Positions 22,301-29,573 of a stretch of 64,000 bases of DNA are shown here, one piece after another (position 1 is the stretch's first letter; each line of letters begins with the position of its first letter). The DNA comes from a virus: positions 62,001-126,000 of IMG/VR virus record IMGVR_UViG_3300010938_000004. The stretch is one strand, 5' to 3'. The notes beneath the pieces were generated by a model. It searched no databases, was not told the DNA's origin, and saw nothing but the letters and a program-made list of their open reading frames with translations. A program made the translations under genes and the position numbers.

Positions 22301-23460
22301 CATTAGTGAAAGTCACCTCCTTTAAGAGCTTGGGCGTCAAGAGAGTCTACGATCTGGAGATTCCTGGCACTCACAACTTTATCCTGCAGTCAGGCGCTGT
22401 GGCCCATAATTGTGCCCATAGCGCAGCGTACGGCTCTGCTGCCTATATCGGCGCGTACCTGAAGAAGCGCTTTCCGGTTGAGTGGTGGGCTGCGGTTCTT
22501 TCCGCTTCTGACGTGTCTGATATCAAAAAGAAGGGCTACTCTCACGCGGCCAAGGACCACATGCGCCTGCCGCACGTGAATGGACCCATCCACACCTTTG
22601 AGGTAGTGGAACAGGACGGCGTCAAGACCATCGATGCCCCTCTTGCCGCAGTTCTTGGCTTTGGCCAGGCGTCCCGCGCTGACTTGCAAAAGATCCGCGA
22701 GAAGGGTCCTATTTCTTCTATCTTGGATTTTTTCTGCAGGACTAGGGGGACCCGGATCTCTTCTGGAGTGTTCAAGGACTTGGTGCTGTCCGGCTGCTTC
22801 GACCTACTGCATCCTGACATGGAGAAGAAGGACATGCTGGAGTTGTACTTCTGGTTGCAGCGCGTGTCTGGACTTAAGGCGGGCAGAGACAAGATGGGGG
22901 AAGAGCTTTTAGAGGCAGCATTAGCTCGGATGGAGTCCCATCCTGAAGAGATTCAAGATGCTAACTTAGACCCAGGCATCAGCGACCTAGTATGGCTGAA
23001 CACCGAGAAGATTCGCAGATTGTCGCTCTATGACTTTCATCCGCTGGTGGCCCTCAAGGAGGTGCTCAGCACCAAGGGCTTCATTTACACCCACAAGGAT
23101 GTTCGATTCCGGATGCGCCAGGAAGAGATTTTGGTGATGGAGAATTTGTCTGGAGCGGCTGATTACCACTCTGCGGTTGGGTGGGTTGGCATTTTGACCG
23201 AGGTAAAGGGGTGGACTTATCAAAGCAAGAAGAAGGGCACGCAGGAGACTGCGTGTAAGTTGCAGGTGGACTGCGGTGGGGAAGTTCTAGAGTGCGTAAT
23301 GTGGCCTGATACTTATCAGAGATACAAGCCGATGTTGATTAAGATGAGCAAGACTGACATAGTGTTTGTGGTGGGCAGCGTGAAAGCGTCGGCGTTTAGT
23401 CGTTCTGGGTATTCCATGAACGTAGATTTTTTCCGCGGAGTGAGGACCTTGAGCATATGA
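19384..23460 (+). CDS. dnaE: DNA polymerase III alpha subunit with mini-intein
   Basis: 1358 aa precursor; about 1210 aa after splicing, close to bacterial DnaE (about 1160). The PHP domain begins at once (CPLHAHTVYSVLDG, ITDHGWM). The polymerase palm is marked by GRGSAGGSLLSYLLKITHIDP near residue 421 and PDIDSDWSDRD near 463-473 (catalytic Asp pair), then RHASGIVVSD and the finger segment up to YSFN. An intein interrupts residues 862-1009; the exteins rejoin as SFN/CAHSAAYGSAAYIGAYLKKRFPVEWW, the standard DnaE sequence. The C-terminal OB-type region follows (ILTEVKGWTYQSKKKGTQETACKLQV). It is a bacterial-type C-family replicase, unusual in phages, which mostly use A- or B-family enzymes. 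The next gene overlaps by ATGA. Confidence 0.95.
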   Translation: MKFPTSLQLCPLHAHTVYSVLDGASTIDQYLTWCKDNGAPALGITDHGWMIGLLELYSKSKEAGVVPLPGCEFYVVPDKDHPFQADIYDYCHVTVWAYNEQGYKNLMKLGSISWQQDELFGISRKDKKKIWTPKDRVVSKFGVAKPRITFDELAQYSAGLVGASGCLIGPLAKATLNREREGFDLYVNKLRAIFKDRLYLEIMPHCVTHNWNKKTNSFEEIECTDLSPDGDLQRTANLAVLEAAKRERLPLLLTVDSHFVKPEQKGLQDAILSQGEEGGFRFHNSYHMVTTNEAWQFWRERYGEDEDNRKMFQEAVENNHAIADLAKDIKIQTSYHQVQPEIPQEITAAVSSPKEQQYTLVYNLINKHGRMPWGNQVYEQRLQSELEIIVENGKLNFLPYFLFKEKWGSWAREMGLFHGIGRGSAGGSLLSYLLKITHIDPIKWQLPFERFLSRARIERGKYPDIDSDWSDRDLLLEKLKEEYGDRYAQISTHGTLKIKMAIKDALRFFEGQVSKEDEKFIHKIPNTPMGVMDQNFLLGYVDKDKNVHEGLVDTMPELKAWLEARPAVFDMMRQLLGIPRSVGRHASGIVVSDVPVSEVVPTCYISGSLCTQYTANDVEKSGLIKYDELTVTFYAYVARCIWLIHKDAGWKTWSEQVTVNGQEFTVLRSERPLTILPIRQPDGSLLELDVYNLPEEKDVFDMISAGDTASLFQISSNLLTDFCRRTAPRSVADISALVALVRPGPLDAEVEPGLTMAEAYVKRRAGEIPVKYPHPDMEQLTSETYGIILYQEQLQKAFSILADYSPEDADYFREVLAKKKAQEVQGHFPKIREKLAARGWNDVQVQTFIDACTAASRYSFNCIDGDELLVTDEGLVPMRTVASAPEKFRVATLNESHAVSYVTPSHGAFMGEKEVFEIVLENGNKIQATEDHRFYTNHGWKTLKEVLSNNYEILIVDVEEVMEAPVVARADGTLVKVTSFKSLGVKRVYDLEIPGTHNFILQSGAVAHNCAHSAAYGSAAYIGAYLKKRFPVEWWAAVLSASDVSDIKKKGYSHAAKDHMRLPHVNGPIHTFEVVEQDGVKTIDAPLAAVLGFGQASRADLQKIREKGPISSILDFFCRTRGTRISSGVFKDLVLSGCFDLLHPDMEKKDMLELYFWLQRVSGLKAGRDKMGEELLEAALARMESHPEEIQDANLDPGISDLVWLNTEKIRRLSLYDFHPLVALKEVLSTKGFIYTHKDVRFRMRQEEILVMENLSGAADYHSAVGWVGILTEVKGWTYQSKKKGTQETACKLQVDCGGEVLECVMWPDTYQRYKPMLIKMSKTDIVFVVGSVKASAFSRSGYSMNVDFFRGVRTLSI
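21967..22410 (+). other. Mini-intein in DnaE (148 aa)
   Basis: It starts at Cys (TGC 21967-21969) after SFN and ends at His-Asn (22405-22410), followed by Cys of the C-extein. Hint-domain blocks: A (CIDGDELLVTDEGLVPM), B with T-x-x-H (IQATEDHRFY), and F/G (VKRVYDLEIPGTHNFILQSGAVAHN). At 148 aa it lacks a homing endonuclease. The insertion point is three residues downstream of the cyanobacterial split DnaE intein site (Y/CFNKSH). All four splicing residues (Cys1, block B His, penultimate His, last Asn) and the +1 Cys are present, so it should splice. Confidence 0.93.
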
Positions 23461-23885
23461 TCGAACCCAATAAGATAGCATCAAAGCAGTTGGCGCTTCT
23501 TGTTAAAGAAGCGGTCCAGCATCAGTTCAACAAGAACTACGTTCTGTCGTCACTGCTGCTGAGTGTGCCAACCAAGGACTGCCCTGAGGGCCAGGCGATC
23601 CGGTGGTACGTGATTGGTGCGCCAGAGGCATACCCGCTTTTCTCGATCCAGAATGCTGAGGGCATCTTCTGCCGTAAGCTGGAGAACTTAGTTACTTTTG
23701 ACTCTACGGTGAAGGACGAGATTCTGGCTTACGATCTTGAGACGGATTCTGTGCGGATGATCGAAGAAAGGTCTTATGAGTTGGGCAAGCTGAGTGCTCC
23801 GACCGTGGTGCGGGTTCCAGACCCAGCTACTTCTGTGCCGTATGTACTGCCGCACAGGGTGCTTAGTTTCTCAGAGGGGGCATAA
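23457..23885 (+). CDS. Hypothetical protein coupled to DnaE
   Basis: 142 aa, ATG overlapping the dnaE stop (ATGA). Alternating strands and helices: ASKQLALLVKEAVQHQFNKNYVLSSLLLSV, IRWYVIGAPEAYPLFSIQNAEGIFCRKLENLVTF, DEILAYDLETDSVRMIEERSYELG. No recognised family. Coupling to the polymerase suggests an accessory replication role, for example in place of a host clamp-loader contact, but nothing in the sequence proves it. Confidence 0.55.
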   Translation: MIEPNKIASKQLALLVKEAVQHQFNKNYVLSSLLLSVPTKDCPEGQAIRWYVIGAPEAYPLFSIQNAEGIFCRKLENLVTFDSTVKDEILAYDLETDSVRMIEERSYELGKLSAPTVVRVPDPATSVPYVLPHRVLSFSEGA

Positions 23886-24622
23886 TGCTGAGATCAGATA
23901 CACAGGTGATTATACTCCTGGGCAATCGTCAGGCAGTCAGGCGCCTCACAGCAGCCGCTCCTTCGGAGGTGAAGGTAGTAGATGCAGATCAGTGGTTCTT
24001 GTCGGCCGTTAGCAAAGCTACTGGGCTTTCGATGGAAAGCCTGGGGTTGTACTCGGACAAGGATATGCAGGGCGAGATGTCCCTAGACAAAGGTACATTG
24101 GGCGTGTTCGCCGCATACATGAATTTGTCTAGGGTTTCTACGAACAACATCCTCAACAAGACTTCTGTTCAGGACGGGGTTAAGCATTTGCAAAACGTAA
24201 TGAGCAAGTACAGCCCACACAAGGACGGGTGGTTGCTCCAGAATGCCGTAGACATGCTCTACTATTCTCAGCCGGTTAAGCGAGTGCTGGTCTCAATCGA
24301 GGGGCTGGACCTCAAGGAGTTCATGCAGACGCTTGCCCACTACAATTTGGCTTCGCGCGCGCGTTACGTAGTGCTGATTCCGCGCGCTGCGTCAGGAGAG
24401 AAGGTCCTTCAGTATGAAGGAGATCTGCCGCCTTCATATAGCGAGATTGTCATCGAGGAAGGAACGTCATTGACAGACGTGGTGGATGATGTCTTTAATA
24501 GCAAGTCTAAGGCGCACAGCAAGCCAAAGCAGAAGCGGCCGAGTCCTAAGCGAAGACAGGCCAAGAAGCAGGTAGAGCCAGAGACGCCGAAGGAAGAAAT
24601 AAAGGAGAACACAGATGAGTGA
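23885..24622 (+). CDS. Hypothetical protein with basic C-terminal tail
   Basis: 245 aa. Residues 1-190 are mixed alpha/beta (TQVIILLGNRQAVRRLTA, VKRVLVSIEGLDLKEFMQTLAHYNLASRARYVVLIPRA). The IILLGNRQAVRR start resembles a degenerate P-loop but has no GK[ST]. The last 50 residues are Lys/Arg/Pro-rich (KSKAHSKPKQKRPSPKRRQAKKQ) and then acidic, a likely flexible nucleic-acid-binding tail. The layout recalls the delta subunit of a clamp loader, an impression only. The stop overlaps the SSB start. Confidence 0.5.
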   Translation: MLRSDTQVIILLGNRQAVRRLTAAAPSEVKVVDADQWFLSAVSKATGLSMESLGLYSDKDMQGEMSLDKGTLGVFAAYMNLSRVSTNNILNKTSVQDGVKHLQNVMSKYSPHKDGWLLQNAVDMLYYSQPVKRVLVSIEGLDLKEFMQTLAHYNLASRARYVVLIPRAASGEKVLQYEGDLPPSYSEIVIEEGTSLTDVVDDVFNSKSKAHSKPKQKRPSPKRRQAKKQVEPETPKEEIKENTDE

Positions 24623-25712
24623 GATGCTAGAAGGTCTTTCGTTTGATCTCGATTCGTTCAACAGCAAGAGCAAGTACTTCAAGTTCCCGGAGGGGACGAC
24701 TCTGATTCGTTTCCTTCCTCCTTACGGGGACAAGGCGAATCGCCGTCCGTTCAAGCAGTACAAGGTCCACTTCGGCTTTACGGATGAGCGCGGCAAGCAG
24801 CGCCCGGTCTACTGTCCGTCGAATGACGGCTTTGACTGCTCGCTCTGTGAGAAGGTTAAGCAGCATCAGGATACGGCTGCGGCCATGTACAAGACCAAGA
24901 AAGCCAATGGTGGCAACTTGGCTCCGGATGAGCAATGCGCCCTAGACGAGGCCAACAACTTCGTGAAGAAGTACCGCGCGGACAATAAGTTCTACTACAA
25001 TGCGATCCTGGCCAATGGTGATATCGTGGTCGCCCAAGTGCCTTGGGCTGTCCAGGGGGGTTCCCGCCGCAGCGACGACCAGAAAGACGAGGCGCCGCCC
25101 ACCTCCCTTCAGGCCTTGATGCTTCAGGCGTGGAACGACTACAAGATCGACCCGCTCAGCATCACTCGCGGTCTGTGGTTTGTGGTTACCCGGACCGGCA
25201 AGATGTTGGATACCAAGTACTCGGTATCCTTCCAGGAGAGTTCAACCGTGGAGAGTGACGGCACCATCGTGAAGCGCATTAAGTTCACCAACCTGGTGGA
25301 CGAGATGAAGGACAAGAATCCTCAAGGCATCAAGGATGCGATCGCCCAGCTGAAGGGCGAGACCAAGGCGGGCCCGCTGGTGGATGTGCATGATCTATAC
25401 GATCCGCTCACCCCGGCCCAGTTCGAGGCGATCTTGCAGGGGGCGCCGGTTCCTTCTCGTGGGGCGCAGCAAGAGGTTGAAGAGCAGGCTCCTGGGAAGC
25501 CGTCCTTTACTTTGGGAGATGGGCCTGCGCCGACCCCTGCGCCGACCCCTGCGCCGACCCCTGCGCCGACCCCTGCGCCTGCCCCTGCGCCTGCCCCTGC
25601 GCCTGCCCCTGCGCCGACCCCTGTCGCCGCGCCGACTGTCACGGCGAGCGACAAGATCGCTGAGGCTCGGGCCAAGGCCGCGAAGTTTCGAGACTCTCAG
25701 AAGAAGGCTTAA
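24615..25712 (+). CDS. Single-stranded DNA-binding protein, gp32-like
   Basis: 365 aa, ATG 7 nt after AAAGGAG. The core resembles the T4 gp32 OB-fold: FNSKSKYFKFPEGTTLIRFLPPYGDK (about 15-40), then a zinc site H52 ... C67 ... C75-x-x-C78 (FGFTDERGKQRPVYCPSNDGFDCSLCEKV), FVKKYRADNKFYYNAI, and later LWFVVTRTGKMLDTKYSVSF. The C-terminus has a Pro-Ala-Thr repeat linker (about 305-335) built from 12-bp DNA repeats, then a charged helix (KIAEARAKAAKFRDSQKKA). The usual very acidic tip is missing; the tail is basic. It should coat single strands at the phage fork and load RecA. Confidence 0.8.
   Translation: MSEMLEGLSFDLDSFNSKSKYFKFPEGTTLIRFLPPYGDKANRRPFKQYKVHFGFTDERGKQRPVYCPSNDGFDCSLCEKVKQHQDTAAAMYKTKKANGGNLAPDEQCALDEANNFVKKYRADNKFYYNAILANGDIVVAQVPWAVQGGSRRSDDQKDEAPPTSLQALMLQAWNDYKIDPLSITRGLWFVVTRTGKMLDTKYSVSFQESSTVESDGTIVKRIKFTNLVDEMKDKNPQGIKDAIAQLKGETKAGPLVDVHDLYDPLTPAQFEAILQGAPVPSRGAQQEVEEQAPGKPSFTLGDGPAPTPAPTPAPTPAPTPAPAPAPAPAPAPAPTPVAAPTVTASDKIAEARAKAAKFRDSQKKA
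25530..25624 (+). repeat. 12-bp tandem repeats coding a Pro-Ala-Thr linker
   Basis: GCGCCGACCCCT occurs four times, then GCGCCTGCCCCT three times, then the first unit again, within the SSB gene. They encode (APTP) and (APAP) units forming a flexible linker before the C-terminal helix. Such arrays expand and contract by replication slippage, so linker length is likely to vary between relatives. Confidence 0.85.
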
Positions 25713-26287
25713 TGTCAGAAGAGGTAAAAAAGTTTGCTGCAGAGGAAGCAGAGCAAGACGCTGTCGTGACGGTGACGCAGCGATCTCTCGGCGGGGATAA
25801 CGCGTTTATTATCCCTCAGTCCGTTCCCGCACCAGCGTTCCCCGCCGAGGTGCAGCAACTCATGCAGTATAGCTCGTTGATCGAGGAGCTTACTACGATC
25901 AACACGATCTCTGGCCCAATGTACATGTACCTTTTCCTTCAGGCCTGTGAGGAAACTGCAGCAATTCGCGCCGCGGTGGCTATAAAGTATGAGAAATGCC
26001 GTGACCTAGCCAAGAAGGCCCATGCAGCTGCTCAGTTGGACAAGGCCCCCGCGCTGTTGGAGAAGATCGGCCGAAAGGTGTCAGAGGCTGCGTGCGAGAA
26101 GGTGGCGGATTCGGATGCTGATTATCTTCGCGCCCGCGAGGCTGAGAGTTACTATAAGGCCCTGTTGACCTATCTCGACTCCAAGCTTTCTTCGTTCGAG
26201 AAGGCGCACGATGACGCCAAGAAGATTTTCGATAAGGCACCCTCTGGTGCCGGCCAGTCATCTGGCGCGCCTAGCAATGATAAGTGA
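25712..26287 (+). CDS. Hypothetical helical protein between SSB and RecA
   Basis: 191 aa; its ATG overlaps the SSB stop. The N-terminal 50 residues are acidic and Pro-rich (FIIPQSVPAPAFPAEVQQLM). The rest is helical (YSSLIEELTTINTISGPMYMYLFLQACEETAAIRAAVAIKYEKCRDLAKKAHAAAQL ... AREAESYYKALLTYLDSKLSSFEKAHDDAKKIF). No motif. Its position between SSB and RecA suggests a recombination mediator (UvsY-like role), which is inference only. The stop codon lies in the first unit of the tandem array. Confidence 0.55.
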   Translation: MSEEVKKFAAEEAEQDAVVTVTQRSLGGDNAFIIPQSVPAPAFPAEVQQLMQYSSLIEELTTINTISGPMYMYLFLQACEETAAIRAAVAIKYEKCRDLAKKAHAAAQLDKAPALLEKIGRKVSEAACEKVADSDADYLRAREAESYYKALLTYLDSKLSSFEKAHDDAKKIFDKAPSGAGQSSGAPSNDK

Positions 26288-26400
26288 TACATCGCTAAGT
26301 GATACATCGCTAAGTGATACATCGCTAAGTGATACATCGCTAAGTGATACATCGCTAAGTGATACATCGCTAAGTGATACATCGCTAAGTGATACATCGC
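26281..26400 (+). repeat. Eight perfect copies of a 15-bp repeat before recA
   Basis: The unit TAAGTGATACATCGC is repeated eight times without a mismatch from 26281 to 26400, and a degenerate continuation (CAAATCGGCG) leads into the recA ribosome site. The first unit contains the stop of the preceding gene (TGA 26285-26287). Because 15 is divisible by 3, some frames stay open (L-S-D-T-S on the + strand) while others hit TAA or TGA in every unit. Such an array could be a protein-binding array, a second origin, a recombination hot spot, or a translation buffer before recA. Confidence 0.95.
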
Positions 26401-26425
26401 CAAATCGGCGATGGGGAGTAAAGTA

Positions 26426-27529
26426 ATGGCCACTGACTGGATTGCGAAGATGTCTCGCGGCGAGCACAACATCTCGGGGGAGAAGGTGCTGCCGAAGGTT
26501 CGAGTGCCTACCCTTAGCCCTTCCCTTAACTGGGCCCTGGGCGGCGGCCTGTATAAGGGCTACAGTCTGTGCCTGTATGGACCAGAGGGATCTGGCAAAT
26601 CGCTCATCGCATTGATGGGCTGTGGGTCGATCCAGGCCATGGACCCGGAAGCCTTGGTCGCTTATATCACCACCGAGATGCGCCCGGTTACTCCAGAACG
26701 CGCCAGGAATCTGGGGGTAGACCCGGCGCGTACGCTGTTTCGACAGGCCAACACCACTAAGGATGTGTTTGACTGGATCGTCTCCAAGGACGAGAGGTTC
26801 GTGAACAGCGACGGCACCACTGATGGCCCAGGTCTTCAGTTTGCCCTTGCGGAAGGTGCGCCCTACAGAGCTATCGTCATCGACTCTATCAAGGGCATCC
26901 AGGCTCCTAAGGAGCAAGTGAAAGAGACCGTCGAGGCCTACACCATAGGCGACTTGAGTCGCGTGTTGAACCCGGCATTCCGCAGTCTTACGCCCGTGAT
27001 CCGCAAGTATGATCTGATGCACATTGGCGTTCAGCAGGTGAACCAGAACATGGACGCTGACGAGGTGAAGTACCAGAACAAGAAGTATACGGTGCCCAGC
27101 GGGCAGGCGTTGCGTCATTTCTACGAGACTATGGCTCTGGTGGAGCGTGTTACCTCCAAAGATAGCAAGTCATTCGATCCTGAGATGGCGATGATTAACG
27201 ACAAGCAGCTTCAGACCGGACATACGATTCGCGTGCGCGTCGAGAAGGCCAATCTGGACAAGCCATTTCGGGACGCAGAGTTCAAGATCGATTACGACAA
27301 GGGCGTCGTGGATATTGGCATCGAGGTGGCAATGCTGGCTGCGTCCTTGAACGTGCTGAAGCATCCGCTCAATCCCGAGGGCAAGCCGATCATGACCCAG
27401 TGGGTATTTGATCCCGAGGATAAGTCGGTAGCCCCGAAGAAGTGGATCGGGTTCCAGAGGGCCTCGGACGAGATCTCGGAGAACCTTGACTTGCAGATGG
27501 CCCTTTTGAGAGCATGCAATAAGATATGA
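26426..27529 (+). CDS. recA: RecA-type recombinase
   Basis: 367 aa from the ATG at 26426, with GGGGAG 8 nt upstream; an ATG 15 nt earlier lies inside that ribosome site. Walker A is GPEGSGKS (about 52-59). Walker B lies in YRAIVIDSIKG near 150-160, and the L2-side segment MHIGVQQVNQNMDADEVKY is followed by PSGQALRHFYETMALVERV. The order matches RecA/UvsX. It is preceded by the SSB gene and followed by SbcD, so the trio forms a recombination block for recombination-dependent replication and repair. The 15-bp tandem array directly upstream may control it. Confidence 0.88.
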   Translation: MATDWIAKMSRGEHNISGEKVLPKVRVPTLSPSLNWALGGGLYKGYSLCLYGPEGSGKSLIALMGCGSIQAMDPEALVAYITTEMRPVTPERARNLGVDPARTLFRQANTTKDVFDWIVSKDERFVNSDGTTDGPGLQFALAEGAPYRAIVIDSIKGIQAPKEQVKETVEAYTIGDLSRVLNPAFRSLTPVIRKYDLMHIGVQQVNQNMDADEVKYQNKKYTVPSGQALRHFYETMALVERVTSKDSKSFDPEMAMINDKQLQTGHTIRVRVEKANLDKPFRDAEFKIDYDKGVVDIGIEVAMLAASLNVLKHPLNPEGKPIMTQWVFDPEDKSVAPKKWIGFQRASDEISENLDLQMALLRACNKI

Positions 27530-28542
27530 AGTATATCCTCGTAGGAGACTTGCATACCAAGCTTTCAAGGCTGTCCGAGTACGACGCCTTCTGGAACGAG
27601 TTGGAAGAGCTAGTGCGCAATGAGCGCCCCGATTTCGTGGTGTTCATGGGCGACTTGTTCGACACCTTCTCGGTGCTTCGTGTCGAGGTTCTCGACTATC
27701 TGATCGGTAAATTCAACGCGCTTAGGGGGCGGCTGTCGCAGCATCGGGTGGTTGCTCTGGTGGGTAATCACGATATGGCAGGAGCGGACAGCGGGCCCCA
27801 TGCGCTTTGTGCTTTCGCCGATTTGATAACGGTAATAGATGCGCCGAGAGCGATCTCCTATAGCTTCGTAGATAAGAACCAGATACCAGTGTACGGTTTC
27901 CCATTCATGAGAGACGGCCGCAGGTTTGAGGAGGAGGCCAAGAAGCTTCCTCCGGGGGTCATTTTGATGGCCCATCAGTCAGCTGAGGGCGCGGTCTTTC
28001 CATCCGGTGCGGTGGACAAAGAGGCCGTACCTTTGTCGTGCATCGACCACCTCTTTGGAGTATTCAGCGGCCATATCCATGAATCCCAAGCGCTGACGTC
28101 CCCACTAGGCAAGAAGTTCGTCTACGTTGGCACTCCGTACCACAGTTGCTTCGACGACTCTGGCAAGGTCAAGGGTGTATCTATCCTGGACACTACCACC
28201 AAGAGAGTCACCTTCCATGAGATCAAGAGCATGCCGAAGTTCATCGAGGTCTCATTCAGGGAGACTTTTCCCGCGGTCGCCAAAGGGGACCACTGTAAGA
28301 TAGTTGGGCAGGGAACTCCGCAAGAGCTGAGAGACTTCTGGGCCTCGGACTATGTGAAGCATCTTCGGCAGCTTGCGGCTCGGATCGTGGATGCCACTAC
28401 CGTTATTAGGCAGTGTGATGCTACGATTATCTCGAAGACGAACGAGTCACAGGAGAACAAGGTCGATGTTTTTGTCAGCCTCAGGAAGTGGCGCACCCAG
28501 CCTGAACTCGTCGCCAGAGAAGCCCGAAGACTTCTTTCGTAG
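27526..28542 (+). CDS. sbcD: SbcD/Mre11-like nuclease subunit (T4 gp47 type)
   Basis: 338 aa, start overlapping the recA stop (ATGA). Calcineurin-type metallophosphoesterase motifs in order: VGDLHTK (7-10), FMGDLFD (about 42-46), LVGNHD (80-83), LMAHQS, and GVFSGHIHES (about 182-187). After about 230 comes the smaller accessory domain that meets SbcC. With SbcC (58.7-60.8 kb) it should form the Mre11-Rad50-type complex that resects ends and opens hairpins. Separation of the two genes by about 30 kb is unusual; they are usually adjacent. Confidence 0.9.
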   Translation: MKYILVGDLHTKLSRLSEYDAFWNELEELVRNERPDFVVFMGDLFDTFSVLRVEVLDYLIGKFNALRGRLSQHRVVALVGNHDMAGADSGPHALCAFADLITVIDAPRAISYSFVDKNQIPVYGFPFMRDGRRFEEEAKKLPPGVILMAHQSAEGAVFPSGAVDKEAVPLSCIDHLFGVFSGHIHESQALTSPLGKKFVYVGTPYHSCFDDSGKVKGVSILDTTTKRVTFHEIKSMPKFIEVSFRETFPAVAKGDHCKIVGQGTPQELRDFWASDYVKHLRQLAARIVDATTVIRQCDATIISKTNESQENKVDVFVSLRKWRTQPELVAREARRLLS

Positions 28543-29026
28543 GCGTGTTTTTGAGGAGATGTTTCTCCTTGAGATGGGTTTCATGCCTACCGTCACCATG
28601 GACGCGATCTTCGCGTTCATCATTGCTCAGGGTATCCGACCGGAGAAAATCCGAGTGCTGTACGATCCAGACCAGGCGGGGGGCGGAGCCAGGCCGGCCA
28701 TTCATATGGTGTTCTCAACTAGATGGCCCTGGCTGTACAGAATGGGGCTGAAGGGAAGAGACTCATCTTCATTGCTTGGTAAGCTATTGTATATGTTTGC
28801 CTATCTAGTAGGAACTCCATTCCTGGTAGGGCAGCTGGTAGAGTCCTATGCTCGTAGTCTTTTGCCAGGTAGGTACAGTGTCTCAGTCTGGGTCAACGAA
28901 CGCGGTGGAGCAGAGCAGGTACTCGAAAGAATCGCTCCTGAGCCTCGGCCTGTCCGAAAAGGAGGCGAACCTGCTGATGGGGTGGATAGCCAAGGGCAAG
29001 CCGGGAGTGGCCCAGTCCAGGGCTGA
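28466..29026 (+). CDS. Hypothetical protein
   Basis: 186 aa from an ATG inside the end of sbcD, after an AAGG site. The centre is hydrophobic and aromatic (MFLLEMGFMPTVTMDAIFAFIIAQGIRPEKIRVLYDP; LLGKLLYMFAYLVGTPFLVGQLVESYARSLLPG) and may be membrane-associated. The last 50 codons overlap the next gene in another frame and are low in complexity (GEPADGVDSQGQAGSGPVQG), so the true 3' end may be earlier if an indel is present near 28870. Function unknown. Confidence 0.45.
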   Translation: MFLSASGSGAPSLNSSPEKPEDFFRRRVFEEMFLLEMGFMPTVTMDAIFAFIIAQGIRPEKIRVLYDPDQAGGGARPAIHMVFSTRWPWLYRMGLKGRDSSSLLGKLLYMFAYLVGTPFLVGQLVESYARSLLPGRYSVSVWVNERGGAEQVLERIAPEPRPVRKGGEPADGVDSQGQAGSGPVQG

Positions 29027-29573
29027 CGATCTGTTTCACCTCTACCTGTTGGGCTACTCGTGCCAGGACATCCACGATGAGTTTCCTGCGTATGATCTGC
29101 CATTGCTCCTCTACGCGCGGGTCCAACATTCATGGGATGAACGACGCAGAGACTATAAAAAGCGACTGTCGGCCTCAGTTCTAGAAGATGCGTCTGCTAC
29201 AGCATTCTCTACCGTCAAGACGATTATGGAGTTGGTGCACGCGTCTAGTGTGCAGATGCGTCGGGACCTGATGAGGTATTTGGAAAACCCAGAGAAGAAC
29301 AAGCCGCCCGAGTTCTTGCCCAGGTCTCCGCGGGAGCTTGGTAACCTGGTTAGTCTGTTGAAAGAACTGACCGCTGTGCCTCAGCCGGGGCAGGCGTCGG
29401 GGATGTGGTTGAACGTCAATATCAATAATCCTCAAGCGCCCGCACAGACCTCGGCGGCGCCTGGAGTGGCTTCCACCGTTTCTCCGCTTCAGTCAGTGAA
29501 CGCGAGAGATGTAAAGGCTTCCCTTCTGAGAGACGCAGCCACTATTGAGGCCAGCGGTGGAAAAAAGCAATAA
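28878..29573 (+). CDS. Probable small terminase subunit
   Basis: 231 aa from the GTG at 28878 (AGGTAGG upstream); an ATG 30 nt earlier is possible. Residues about 40-90 look like a helix-turn-helix of small terminases: ADDLFHLYLLGYSCQDIHDEFPAYDLPLLLYARVQHSWDERRRDYKKRL, including the usual W-x-x-R-R-x-x-Y-K end. Next comes a helical part (SVLEDASATAFSTVKTIMELVHASSVQMRRDLMRYL). The C-terminus is Pro/Ala-rich. The gene directly precedes the large terminase, overlapping it by 17 nt. Identity rests on position and helix-turn-helix pattern. Confidence 0.55.
   Translation: MSQSGSTNAVEQSRYSKESLLSLGLSEKEANLLMGWIAKGKPGVAQSRADDLFHLYLLGYSCQDIHDEFPAYDLPLLLYARVQHSWDERRRDYKKRLSASVLEDASATAFSTVKTIMELVHASSVQMRRDLMRYLENPEKNKPPEFLPRSPRELGNLVSLLKELTAVPQPGQASGMWLNVNINNPQAPAQTSAAPGVASTVSPLQSVNARDVKASLLRDAATIEASGGKKQ

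Noticed and set aside
26281-26400. CRISPR array
   Set aside because: The units are directly contiguous with no spacers, so it is a tandem repeat, not a CRISPR.
26170-27118. Leftward frames through the 15-bp array and recA (LAMYH and SLSDV repeats)
   Set aside because: Open only because 15 is a multiple of three; they run antisense to recA and have no start site.
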